10,064 nt of DNA from Bacteroidales bacterium (GTDB lineage: Bacteria > Bacteroidota > Bacteroidia > Bacteroidales > JAOZMU01). Made by a program: the position numbers and the translations under genes. A model generated the notes under the pieces. That model worked only from the letters and a program-made list of their open reading frames with translations, was not told the DNA's origin and did no database searches. Shown here one piece after another: positions 1 to 8,111 of this stretch; the first letter of the stretch is position 1, and every line of letters begins with the position of its first letter. The DNA lies in contig JAOZMU010000076.1 in NCBI GenBank assembly GCA_029934165.1, forward strand, positions 1 to 10,064, written 5' to 3'.

Positions 1-41
1 TTTTACCACTAAAGTATAATGAAAAAACCCGAAAACCAAAT

Positions 42-392
42 TCACTTTAGTATAGATTTATTCATTCCATCTATAATACCTTTAGCTTCAGACTTGTATA
101 TGGAATCAATTTGAAAACAGCCGTCATCAGATACCATTTTTCTTGCATAGTAAATTTTAGTGCCAAATGGTTTTATAACATAAAAATATATCAACTTATC
201 TATTTCTTTGCCAAGCATATATCCTTAGGCATAGCCTCTTTCGTAATGATTTCCGGAAACTTTGGCTATAATTAAACCCGAAGAGTCTAAAATAATTTTT
301 CCGTTCACTATTTTTTCGTCATTAGTGGTCGGAAGCTCACATTGTATCAAATAAAAACTTGATAATGTGAGGAGTATAAGAAATAATTTCAT
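42..392 (-). pseudogene. Broken 5' part of a C45-type acyltransferase/hydrolase gene
   Basis: Reading leftwards from an ATG at 392, the frame starts with a hydrophobic signal-like segment (MKLFLILLTLSSFYLIQC), which could be a Sec signal or a poor lipobox because Q precedes the Cys. It reaches VSGNHYERGYA and then meets TAA at 225-227. The same frame continues as GYMLGKEI, later IKPFGTKIYYAR and SEAKGIIDGM, and ends at TGA 42-44. I recognise the series GxHYERGYAxGYxLG, then PFGT, then EAKGIIDGM, as the N-terminal part of secreted C45 autoproteolytic acyltransferases/phospholipase-B-like proteins. The stop sits where the family usually has Gln or His, and CAA to TAA is a single change. Only about 117 codons remain of a protein normally several hundred residues long, and the part with the nucleophilic Cys is missing. 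The other two minus-strand frames stay open to the window edge, so a further frameshift is possible. A 69-residue product ending at the first stop could still be made. The family call is from memory of motifs. Confidence 0.55.
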
Positions 393-475
393 AATACATG
401 GCAATTTAGATGAGGGCGTAAAAATAAACAACACTTTTTCTGGTTATTAACTTGAATATAATTTATTTTGTATTT

Positions 476-500
476 TAAGAACTTTTGTAAGAGTACTTAC
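476..500 (+). repeat. Intergenic repeat, copy 1
   Basis: This 25-bp copy reads TAAGAACTTTTGTAA followed by GAGTACTTAC. It matches the core of the copies at 7017-7042 and 8113-8137 (complement). The core can form a short imperfect hairpin, GTAAG/CTTAC plus ACT/AGT around one mismatch, and also reads as two direct half-units, GTAAGAACTT and GTAAGAGTACTT. This copy has T in place of the first G and lacks the TTAATAAAAAGC extension of the other two. It lies 171 bp before the histidine kinase start and outside any gene. Function is unknown. A REP-like dispersed element or a regulator site are both possible. Confidence 0.75.
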
Positions 501-607
501 CTGCGTGCAAATTGGCTAATTATATATTGTGAATTGCCTAAGTAAAATGAATTTAATAAAGTAATCCATTAAAATTCCTAACTAAAACTAAATCAGGCGT
601 AAGCAAA

Positions 608-623
608 ATTATTAATTAATAAT
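608..623. promoter_or_regulatory. AT-only palindrome upstream of the kinase operon
   Basis: A perfect 16-bp palindrome, ATTATTAATTAATAAT, ends 48 bp before the ATG of the hybrid kinase, in a very AT-rich leader. The position would suit an operator or a promoter-proximal AT element. In DNA of this composition such palindromes also arise by chance. I see no convincing promoter hexamers or Bacteroidota-type TAnnTTTG box placed to match. Confidence 0.2.
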
Positions 624-671
624 TATTAATTTTCCATTACTAAGTTATTTTTTTTATTTTATTTATATAGT

Positions 672-3600
672 ATGAAAGCTCATTTTAATTTTAATAATTA
701 CAAGTTAGCCACCAAACAAACCCTCGGTTTTGGGTTGATTATTTTGGTCATGGCTGCTGTTAACATATTCTCACTCTATAAGTTATCGGTGCTAAAGCAT
801 GAGATTTCTGATATTACAAATTTGTGGATGCAAAGCCAAATTTCGATGTCCGAATTAAGTACTCAAGCATCGAATTTTCGTGTTTTGGAATTTCAACATG
901 CCGCAACTACCATAACAGCTGATAAACAGCGATTTGAATCTAAATTGAGCGATTTAAAAGAAAAGATTGCTACAAATTTGCGTAAAATCAAATCTTCGTT
1001 TCCAACAGTCGAGATTTTGAAAAAACAAGGCGAAGTTGAAAATAATTGGAATAAATACATGAATACTAATTATGAATTTTTGCGGTTTTCTCAAGTCAAT
1101 ATGAATGAAGAGGCTATTATGCTTCTCAACGATGAATCCTATAAAATATTTCAGAGTGTTAATACCGGCATTTCCGCAATGATGGAAAGTATGAAACTTG
1201 GTTTGCAAAAGTCTGATTCTCGGTCTGATATGATTTACAACTCTGCTCGTTCTGTTATAATTATCTTATTATTAGGCACATCACTTCTATCAATTTTGGT
1301 AATCATCGTTTTGGTTCGGGCAATAACAATCCCGATTCGTATGCTGGAAAAAGCATCGGAAAGTGTCGCGGCAGGCAACGACAGCATTGAGCTTTCGATA
1401 AATAGCTTAGATGAGATTGGAAATTTAGCTCGGTCTTTCAATCGGATGACGCGCTCTATTCGAGAAGCGAAAATTGATAATGAAAAGAAAAATTGGTTTA
1501 AAACTGGGCAGAATGAGTTGAGCCAACTTATGCGTGGTGATGTAGATATTTTCGGACTTGGAAAGAGCATAATATCCTATTTATCAAGGTATTTAGATGC
1601 CCAAATAGGCACATTATATGTTTGGGACGAAACTGCAAAACATTTAAAAATGGTAGGTAGTTATGCTTTTACGATGCGTAAAACAATAAACTCTACTGTT
1701 AATTTAGGTGAGGGTTTGGTTGGACAAACTGCGTTAGAACGCGAAATAATTTCGATAACTGATATTCCAGACGATTATATCCGAATAAGTTCTACACTCG
1801 GAAATATTGCCCCGAAAAACATTCTGGCTGTTCCGTTTTTGTTTGATGATGAGCTAATTGGCGTGATTGAATTTGGCAGTATCGAAGAATTTTCGTTAGA
1901 CAAAGTAGAATTTATTGAAACCGTTTCAGAAAATATTGCTGTCGGATTCAAAACTGCACAAGCAAACGACAAAATCAAATATTTATTGAAACAGTCTCAA
2001 ATTCAGGCATTTGAACTTCAGAAACAACAAGAAGAGCTAAAAGCCTCCAACGAAGAGCTGGGGTCTCAAACTGCTGCACTGAAACAATCTGAAGGTGCTT
2101 TACAACTTCAACAAGAAGAACTTAGAGCCACAAACGAAGAGTTAGAAGCGAATACAAAATATTTGGAAAAACAGAAATACGAAATCTCACAAGCGAATAA
2201 TAAATTAGAAAATGCACGTAAAGAAATTGAGTTGAAAGCAAAGCAGCTTGAAATTACCAGTAAGTATAAATCGGAATTTCTTGCCAATATGTCGCATGAA
2301 TTGCGTACACCTTTAAACAGTCTTTTGATACTTGCCCGTAATTTATACGAAAACAAAAAATCCAATCTTTCTGATGATGAGACGGAAGCTGCCAGCATAA
2401 TTTACAAAAGCGGAAATGACTTGCTAATACTTATAAATGACATATTAGATTTGTCGAAGATTGAAGCCGGAAAAATGCCAATAAACATAGAACGTGTTAG
2501 TATTAAGGACGTTTCGCGCAGCATCAATCGCACATTCGACCACATGTTGAAGGAGAAGAATTTATTTTTTAAAATTGAAATTGAGGAAAAACTTCCGTTG
2601 AATATATTTACTGATAATCAACGCTTTGAGCAAATATTGAAGAATTTAATGTCAAATGCAATAAAATTCACTTTCAATGGTGGCATTACTCTAAAATTTG
2701 CTAATGCAAACAAAGAGAAAATGCTACACAAGACTGATTTACAGCTCGATAAATCAATTGTTGTTTCGGTTGAGGATACGGGTATTGGTATTCCGGAAAA
2801 CAAACAGCTTGTAATTTTTGAGGCATTTCAACAAGCAGACGGGAGTACATCGCGGAAATTTGGAGGCACTGGGCTTGGGTTGTCCATTTCGCGCGAGTTG
2901 TCAAATCTTTTAGGCGGTGAGTTGCAACTCACTTCAAAAGTTGGTGTTGGTTCGGTTTTCAAAATTATTGTCCCAATATCATTAGAAGATAATAATTCGC
3001 AAAACTCTGATTTTAAAGCGATTGAAAGTCCGGTGCTTGTTGATAAAAAAGTAAACAAAGGCACGAAAAAACAGGCAAGCGATATGTTCGCAAAATCTGA
3101 ACCTATTGACGACATCGAGAAATTGGTGCGCATTGTTGACGACCGCGAAGTCATTGATATTCAAAAATCTACAATTCTAGTTATAGAAGATGACCCATTA
3201 TTTGCGAAAATTCTTCTGGAGCTTTGTCACGAAAAGGGTTTTTTGTGTATAGTAGCAAATACGGGGGAAGAAGGGCTTAAACATGCGCATAAAATCAAAC
3301 CTTATGCAATTTTGTTAGACATAAAACTGCCCGGAATATCTGGTTGGGACGTACTAGACCAACTTAAAGATGTACCAACTTTAAGGCATATTCCTGTTCA
3401 TATCATGTCTGTCGAAAATACAGAAATCAATGCTTTGCAAAAAGGAGCAATTGGTTTTTTGACTAAACCTGTTAAAAAAGAAGAGCTTGACGAAGCTTTT
3501 GCTAAATTGGAAGATGTTATAGACAAGAAAATAAAAGACCTTTTAGTTGTCGAGGATAATACAGGAATGCGAAAAGCTATCGTACAATTGATTGCAGATG

Positions 3601-4337
3601 AAGATGTTAAAATCACAGAAGCTACCACAGGAGCCGAGATGATAAAAATAATGAGCAGAAAAGAGTTCGACTGTATCGTGCTGGATTTAGGATTGCCGGA
3701 TATGTCTGGTTTTGATATTCTCAATAAGTTAAGCAAAGAAACGAAAATAACTGTTCCACCTGTAATTATTTATACAGGAAAGGAGCTTACCCGCCAAGAA
3801 CATCAGGAGCTTCGCAAATATGCCGATTCAATAATTATAAAAGGAGTAAAATCCGAAGAACGACTACTTGATGAAACGGCTCTGTTTTTACACCGAATTG
3901 TTGGAAATATGCCGGAAAATATGCAGCAAGTCATTGTTAATCTGTATGATAAAGACAAACTATTTAAGGAGAAACGCATTTTGCTTGTCGATGACGATAT
4001 GAGGAATGTTTTTGCTCTTTCTAAAATATTGGTAGAAAAAGGAATGAAAGTACTGAAGGCTGAGGACGGGCAAAAGGCTGTTTCGATTCTAAAGACCGAC
4101 AAAAATATCGACACAATATTGATGGATATTATGATGCCTGTCATGGATGGCTATGAGGCTACTCGGCTAATTCGACAGCTCGAAGGATACAAAAAAATAC
4201 CTATCATTGCACTGACAGCCAAGGCAATGATAGATGACAGAGAAAAATGTTTGGCTGCTGGTGCAAGCGATTATCTAACCAAGCCGGTCGATTTGGATAG
4301 ACTTTTTTCGATGTTAAGAGTTTGGCTATACAAATAA
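672..4337 (+). CDS. Hybrid histidine kinase: 4HB sensor-HAMP-GAF-HisKA-HATPase-REC-REC-REC
   Basis: Inner-membrane sensor kinase with a built-in phosphorelay, 1221 residues. TM1 is at about 16-38, a helical 4HB_MCP-like periplasmic sensor at 39-190, TM2 at 194-217, HAMP at 218-268, GAF at about 293-430 and a long coiled coil with repeated EELxAxNEEL units at 438-530. HisKA follows with phospho-acceptor H542 (MSHELRTP). The ATPase shows N658/N662 (N box), D702-TGIGIP and GGTGLGLS (731-738). REC1 has E839, D840, phospho-Asp D883 and K932. REC2 has E961, D962, D1005 and K1057. REC3 has D1107-D1109, D1152 and K1204. All catalytic residues are present, so the protein looks functional. The HATPase-REC-REC-REC half matches a widespread hybrid-kinase family with the REC3 signature IIALTAKAM. 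It is the first gene of an operon, 23 bp before the next gene. No Shine-Dalgarno is evident, and the start is chosen because TM1 follows directly. The input signal cannot be told from sequence. Confidence 0.93.
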   Translation: MKAHFNFNNYKLATKQTLGFGLIILVMAAVNIFSLYKLSVLKHEISDITNLWMQSQISMSELSTQASNFRVLEFQHAATTITADKQRFESKLSDLKEKIATNLRKIKSSFPTVEILKKQGEVENNWNKYMNTNYEFLRFSQVNMNEEAIMLLNDESYKIFQSVNTGISAMMESMKLGLQKSDSRSDMIYNSARSVIIILLLGTSLLSILVIIVLVRAITIPIRMLEKASESVAAGNDSIELSINSLDEIGNLARSFNRMTRSIREAKIDNEKKNWFKTGQNELSQLMRGDVDIFGLGKSIISYLSRYLDAQIGTLYVWDETAKHLKMVGSYAFTMRKTINSTVNLGEGLVGQTALEREIISITDIPDDYIRISSTLGNIAPKNILAVPFLFDDELIGVIEFGSIEEFSLDKVEFIETVSENIAVGFKTAQANDKIKYLLKQSQIQAFELQKQQEELKASNEELGSQTAALKQSEGALQLQQEELRATNEELEANTKYLEKQKYEISQANNKLENARKEIELKAKQLEITSKYKSEFLANMSHELRTPLNSLLILARNLYENKKSNLSDDETEAASIIYKSGNDLLILINDILDLSKIEAGKMPINIERVSIKDVSRSINRTFDHMLKEKNLFFKIEIEEKLPLNIFTDNQRFEQILKNLMSNAIKFTFNGGITLKFANANKEKMLHKTDLQLDKSIVVSVEDTGIGIPENKQLVIFEAFQQADGSTSRKFGGTGLGLSISRELSNLLGGELQLTSKVGVGSVFKIIVPISLEDNNSQNSDFKAIESPVLVDKKVNKGTKKQASDMFAKSEPIDDIEKLVRIVDDREVIDIQKSTILVIEDDPLFAKILLELCHEKGFLCIVANTGEEGLKHAHKIKPYAILLDIKLPGISGWDVLDQLKDVPTLRHIPVHIMSVENTEINALQKGAIGFLTKPVKKEELDEAFAKLEDVIDKKIKDLLVVEDNTGMRKAIVQLIADEDVKITEATTGAEMIKIMSRKEFDCIVLDLGLPDMSGFDILNKLSKETKITVPPVIIYTGKELTRQEHQELRKYADSIIIKGVKSEERLLDETALFLHRIVGNMPENMQQVIVNLYDKDKLFKEKRILLVDDDMRNVFALSKILVEKGMKVLKAEDGQKAVSILKTDKNIDTILMDIMMPVMDGYEATRLIRQLEGYKKIPIIALTAKAMIDDREKCLAAGASDYLTKPVDLDRLFSMLRVWLYK

Positions 4338-4360
4338 AATAAGGGGAATTTCAACTATTT

Positions 4361-5653
4361 ATGTTAAGAAAATTTAGGGTTAAATATCGTCTGGGTGGGT
4401 ATTTTGCTATTGGCAGCATTTTTTTTATTATTTTTGTGGCAATGCTTTGGTCTAAAATACTTATGTTATCAGAAATTTCAACGACAAAATTTCGGGATAA
4501 TATTCGATGCGTAAAATTGGTATCGCAACTTGAGGAACATATTAAGAATTTAAAAAATGAGTTAGAATTGCAGATTTTGGAACAAGATTCGATTAAGCTA
4601 TTTAGAAGAATTCAAAATAACATCGCCGAAACTGTAAAAATCAACCACTACTTTTCGGATATTGAGGTTTTATTAAAATGCGAAAATAGTGGACAGCTTG
4701 TTTTTCAAACTTCAGAAATATTCTCTTTGTGGATGCCTAAAATTCAAAATACGTACTTGTTATTGCGTTTGGATAAGTATAAACAAGCAGTAAAGCGATT
4801 TAAAGAAGTGTCGGATAACTATAGCAAGTTGGAAATTAATTTTTTTCAACTGAAAGACTGCCTATCAACTACGATTAATTCGGATTTAGATTCAGTAGAA
4901 AACCTTGTTCAAAAAAACACACTTTTTGTAAAACACTTCGTCTTTGGCTTTATTATTTTTTCGTTAGTAGCTTCGATACTTATTATTCGTAGTATTACGA
5001 AACCATTACGTGAAATTGTCTCATTTTCGGAAGAAATAGGACGTGGAAATCTTACTTCAGATTATTTGCTAACGACATCAAACGACGAAATTGCTTATCT
5101 TGCTGAATCACTGAATCGTATGAAAATATCTTTACGAACAGCCAACCGCGAGGCAAAAGCAAGAGACTGGGTAAAAACAGGACAAAATCTGATGTTCAAA
5201 GAGTTACGAGGCGTTACTAATATAGGAAATGTTTCGCGCATAGTTGTGATGTTTCTTGCAAAATATTTGAATTGCCAAGCAGCGGCTATTTACGTTGCCA
5301 ATTCCAACAGAACACTTTATCTTAGTGCAAATTACGCTTTTTCGGCAGCTAATAACCAACCGACAGAAATTAAATTTGGAGAAGGTTTAGTTGGTCAAGT
5401 GGCAGAAAAACAACGTCCTATGTATCTGAGTAATATTCCAAAAAATTCGATAAAAATATTTTCAGCAATCGGCGAAGCAATTCCGCGCAACATTTTTATT
5501 TATCCATTTGTTTTCAAACAAAAAGTTGCAGGAATAATCGAAATGGCAAAATTCTCAGCCTTCAACGAAGAGGAGATTGAACTGCTGAACAACATTTCGG
5601 AAACCATAGCTATCACCATCGAAAATTCTAAAACAAAAACAAATGAGATTTAA
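4361..5653 (+). CDS. Kinase-less sensor paralogue: helical sensor-HAMP-GAF
   Basis: A 430-residue membrane protein resembling the N-terminal half of the preceding hybrid kinase. TM1 is at about 13-31, a helical extracytoplasmic region at 35-188 and TM2 at 190-210. HAMP covers 211-262 (ITKPLREI, then NDEIAYLAESLNRM). A linker RDWVKTGQ (268-275) leads to GAF at about 285-422 (GEGLVGQ, PRNIFIYPF). It ends 8-10 residues after the GAF domain with no HisKA, methylation helix, cyclase or other output. The next gene starts immediately, so this is not a kinase cut by a recent frameshift. The sensor region has little visible similarity to that of the kinase, whereas HAMP-GAF is clearly related. An AAGGGGA run at 4341-4347 is Shine-Dalgarno-like but 13 nt from the ATG, longer than usual. 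Inferred role: it forms mixed dimers or arrays with the kinase through HAMP/GAF. A stand-alone role is also possible. Confidence 0.88.
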   Translation: MLRKFRVKYRLGGYFAIGSIFFIIFVAMLWSKILMLSEISTTKFRDNIRCVKLVSQLEEHIKNLKNELELQILEQDSIKLFRRIQNNIAETVKINHYFSDIEVLLKCENSGQLVFQTSEIFSLWMPKIQNTYLLLRLDKYKQAVKRFKEVSDNYSKLEINFFQLKDCLSTTINSDLDSVENLVQKNTLFVKHFVFGFIIFSLVASILIIRSITKPLREIVSFSEEIGRGNLTSDYLLTTSNDEIAYLAESLNRMKISLRTANREAKARDWVKTGQNLMFKELRGVTNIGNVSRIVVMFLAKYLNCQAAAIYVANSNRTLYLSANYAFSAANNQPTEIKFGEGLVGQVAEKQRPMYLSNIPKNSIKIFSAIGEAIPRNIFIYPFVFKQKVAGIIEMAKFSAFNEEEIELLNNISETIAITIENSKTKTNEI

Positions 5654-6974
5654 AGATATTCGTATCGCTTATCGGCTTTCGTTAGGGTTTATGTCATTAG
5701 TTGTCATAACGATAATGATTGGTTTGATGGCTCTTCAGAAAATGAAATTGCTCTCCCAGCAAACCGAAAAAATGTACAAACAGCCACTATCTATTAGCAA
5801 CGAAATTCGTGATATTCAATCAAATATAAATGCAATTCAGCAAAGCGTTAAAGATATTTTCACGGCAAACTCTGGAACCGAGTTTCACGAAATTCTTTTA
5901 AGCATCAACAAAAACGAGCTGAATACATATTCGGCATTTAATATTGTTTTAGAGCGTTTTGATGAGGACAGACACCTCGTAATTGACGCTTTAGACGTTT
6001 TCAATGGCTGGAAACCTATTCGCGAAAGGATAATAAAATACGCAAAAATGCGCAAAATAGACAAAGCTAAGAAGGTAATGAAAACCCGAGGTTATCAACA
6101 TGTTGAGCTGTTGGGCGAAAAAATGGAGTTATTAACTTCGGTAACCAGAAAAAACGGAGAAAATCTATTTAGTGGAGCGCAAAGAATATACGAAGAGTCG
6201 ATGGTTTCCATGTTCTTTTTAGTTGTTATGTCGTTGCTAATCGGTATAATTATAACTATTTTCACGACAATCAGCATCACAGGTCCACTGAAAAATATTA
6301 TTCATAGCCTGAACGTTATTTCGCATGACAACCTTGAGGCAGAATTGCAAGTCGAGCGAAACGATGAAATAGGGCAGCTAGCCAACGCCTTCCGAGCCAT
6401 GCAAGCAAACCTGCTACAAAAAGCAAAAAAAGCAAAAAAAATTGACGAGCATCGGAATTGGATTAAAACAGGTCAAACCGAATTGTACGAGCAAATGCGT
6501 GGAAATCAGGAAGTAAAAGAATTGGCAAACAACGTTATTCGGTTTATTTGCGAATATTTGAATATCCAAATAGGCACTTTGTACATTTTCTACGAGCGTA
6601 CACGGCATTTGAAATTGAGGGGCACATACTCATTTACACCACCAAATGACAAGGCAAAATTTGTCAAACTAGGCGAAGGACTACTCGGACAAGCTGTTGT
6701 TGACAAAGCAAACATTAAACTTAAAGACATTGATTATAAGTACTTTGTATGCAATTCATCTTTAGCAGAGATAGTGCCGAGGAACATTCTCATAGTCCCA
6801 TTTATGGTTGAAGAAAAAGTTATCGGAGTAATGGAATTTGGGAAACTAAAACATTTCGAGAGCCAAGACAACGAACTTTTGGCAGCAGTAGCAGAAAACC
6901 TTGCCATCGCGTTTGATAGCTCGCTGATGCGATACCGAAACATACGCCTGAAAAAAAAACAAAATCTAATTTAA
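5643..6974 (+). CDS. Second kinase-less sensor paralogue: 4HB sensor-HAMP-GAF
   Basis: A 443-residue membrane protein with the same plan as the upstream gene. TM1 is at about 12-31. A 4HB_MCP-like sensor spans 35-185, with FNGWKPIRERI near 120-130 as in chemoreceptor-type four-helix bundles. TM2 is at 187-211 and HAMP at 212-262 (NDEIGQLANAFRAM). The linker RNWIKTGQ (271-278) precedes GAF at about 290-428 (LGEGLLGQ, PRNILIVPF). The tail is a short basic stretch ending KKKQNLI, with no output domain. The ATG lies inside the previous gene and the two overlap by 11 bp (5643-5653), which points to translational coupling and matched amounts. A Lys-rich HAMP-GAF connector (KAKKAKK) is encoded by A-runs near 6419-6440. 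The GAF looks closer to that of the kinase (both have YLxxQIGTLY) than to that of the middle gene. Its partner is inferred to be the kinase. Confidence 0.88.
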   Translation: MRFKDIRIAYRLSLGFMSLVVITIMIGLMALQKMKLLSQQTEKMYKQPLSISNEIRDIQSNINAIQQSVKDIFTANSGTEFHEILLSINKNELNTYSAFNIVLERFDEDRHLVIDALDVFNGWKPIRERIIKYAKMRKIDKAKKVMKTRGYQHVELLGEKMELLTSVTRKNGENLFSGAQRIYEESMVSMFFLVVMSLLIGIIITIFTTISITGPLKNIIHSLNVISHDNLEAELQVERNDEIGQLANAFRAMQANLLQKAKKAKKIDEHRNWIKTGQTELYEQMRGNQEVKELANNVIRFICEYLNIQIGTLYIFYERTRHLKLRGTYSFTPPNDKAKFVKLGEGLLGQAVVDKANIKLKDIDYKYFVCNSSLAEIVPRNILIVPFMVEEKVIGVMEFGKLKHFESQDNELLAAVAENLAIAFDSSLMRYRNIRLKKKQNLI

Positions 6975-7003
6975 CCTAGTAAAATGAAAAATATACAGGA
7001 TTT

Positions 7004-7042
7004 GTTAATAAAAAGCGTAAGAACTTTTGTATGAGTACTTAC
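7004..7042 (+). repeat. Intergenic repeat, copy 2 (long form)
   Basis: This 39-bp copy comprises the extension GTTAATAAAAAGC (7004-7016) followed by the core GTAAGAACTTTTGTAT and GAGTACTTAC (7017-7042). It begins 30 bp after the last gene of the signalling operon. Against the complement of 8112-8150 it is identical at 37 of 39 positions, with an internal T/A change and a terminal C/G change. It is in the same orientation as copy 1 and inverted relative to copy 3, so copies 2 and 3 bracket tdk. The A-run precedes the hairpin on this strand, so it does not look like a terminator for the operon. Confidence 0.85.
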
Positions 7043-7397
7043 AACCAAAAATGACAAAACAGCTTTTTTGGGGCGACACAATGACTTCGTACTTAGCGGT
7101 TTGACAAAACAGACAAATTTTTATGAACAAGTCCTGATACCAAACCAGCTTAACCAATAACAATTAATTTTGTATATAAGTGAATATAAAACACTTAACG
7201 AATAAGAAAACATTGTAAAACAATTTGACACAGATTTATTTTAATAACTCAGTCAAAAATTTTAAATTAGAACTTTTTAAAATTATATAATTAAAATTTA
7301 TTGGAAAGATGAAGATAAATCGCTAGGCATAATTAACGATTATCGCATTACATCTGTCATGTATAAAAATTTTGTTTAAATTTAATAAATCGCACAA
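7043..7397 (+). other. Long AT-rich gap before tdk, possible decayed coding traces
   Basis: No intact gene is seen between the repeat and tdk. A 17-codon reading from ATG 7051 (MTKQLFWGDTMTSYLAV) ends at TGA 7102-7104. In another frame, 7112-7159 reads TNFYEQVLIPNQLNQ and then stops. These could be scraps of a lost gene, but they are too short to trust. TGACAAAACAG occurs twice, at 7052-7062 and 7102-7112. An ATTGT-AAA-ACAAT hairpin is at 7212-7224, and an AT-only palindrome at 7281-7292. A TTGACA at 7225-7230 has no good -10 element at normal spacing. The last 240 bp presumably hold the tdk promoter, which I cannot place. Confidence 0.35.
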
Positions 7398-8015
7398 ATG
7401 TTTCTTGAGAATAACCTAAATGGCATAAAAAAACGTGGCTGGATTGAAGTCATAACAGGTTCTATGTTTTCCGGAAAAACGGAAGAGCTAATTCGCCGCA
7501 TAAAAAGAGCAGAAATAGCACAACAAAAAGTCAAAATTTTCAAACCAAAAATTGACACAAGATACGACAAAGAAAATATTGTATCCCATAATTCAAATAG
7601 GGTTAACTCCTTTCCTGTCAGCACTCCTGCTGAGATTTTGACACTTGCAAATAACTGCGAAGTTGTTGGGATTGACGAAGCTCAATTTTTTGGCGATGAA
7701 ATAGTTGACGCATGTAACGCGTTAGCAAACAAAGGGATACGAGTAATAGTAGCTGGCTTGGATATGGATTTTCAAGGGGCACCCTTTGCACCAATTCCAA
7801 ACCTTTTGGCAGCAGCAGAATACGTAACAAAAGTTCATGCAATCTGCATCAGATGTGGTAATTTGGCACAATATTCACACCGTATTTCCACTAATAACGA
7901 GCAAATTTTGCTTGGCGAAAAAGATGTTTACGAACCACTTTGTCGAACATGTTACAACACCGAAAAAAAAGCAAAGCATGAAAAAGAAAGTTTGTTGAGC
8001 GTTAAATTACAATAA
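7398..8015 (+). CDS. tdk: Thymidine kinase
   Basis: Cytosolic type II thymidine kinase (EC 2.7.1.21) of 205 residues, which phosphorylates thymidine with ATP to dTMP in pyrimidine salvage. Visible motifs are the P-loop GSMFSGKT (21-28), the Walker B/catalytic segment DEAQFF (93-98, with E94 as the expected general base), the GLDMDFQG segment (120-127), and a structural zinc site made of C150/C153 and C182/C185. The lasso region with GEKDVYEPLCRTCY precedes a short charged tail. Length is normal for the family and no key residue is missing. The start is well supported: an in-frame TAA lies at 7386-7388, and MFLEN...KRGWIEV is the usual N-terminus in Bacteroidota-like organisms. It stands alone, 423 bp after the signalling operon and 231 bp before the deaminase gene, and is flanked by inverted copies of the intergenic repeat. 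Confidence 0.96.
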   Translation: MFLENNLNGIKKRGWIEVITGSMFSGKTEELIRRIKRAEIAQQKVKIFKPKIDTRYDKENIVSHNSNRVNSFPVSTPAEILTLANNCEVVGIDEAQFFGDEIVDACNALANKGIRVIVAGLDMDFQGAPFAPIPNLLAAAEYVTKVHAICIRCGNLAQYSHRISTNNEQILLGEKDVYEPLCRTCYNTEKKAKHEKESLLSVKLQ

Positions 8016-8111
8016 GTGCCCTACACTTTAATATTGAGACAACGATTTACTATTTGACTGAAAATAAGCAATAAACAGCAAATAATGGTATAGGTTAATT
8101 TAATCTTCGTT

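Noticed and set aside
954..1208. Minus-strand open frames inside the kinase, paralogue, tdk and deaminase genes (for example 954-1208, 2108-2398, 3398-3736, 3803-4144)
   Set aside because: They lie opposite genes with clear domain content, have no family-like motifs, and are expected by chance opposite long AT-rich coding regions.
4361..5653. The middle operon gene as a frameshifted full-length kinase
   Set aside because: The next gene begins 11 bp before its stop and no HisKA/HATPase motifs occur in any frame downstream.
6419..6440. A-rich runs in the third operon gene (also near 6951-6960) as phase-variation tracts
   Set aside because: Runs are short and the frame is intact. Such runs are common in Lys codons of AT-rich genomes.
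7225..7230. TTGACA as a tdk promoter -35 box, and TTGACC at 8215-8220 for mtaD
   Set aside because: The first has no -10 box at 16-18 bp spacing. The second would place transcription at or after the start codon. The likely host group also uses a different promoter consensus.
7281..7292. AATTATATAATT palindrome as an operator
   Set aside because: Made only of A and T inside an almost pure AT stretch, so it is likely chance.
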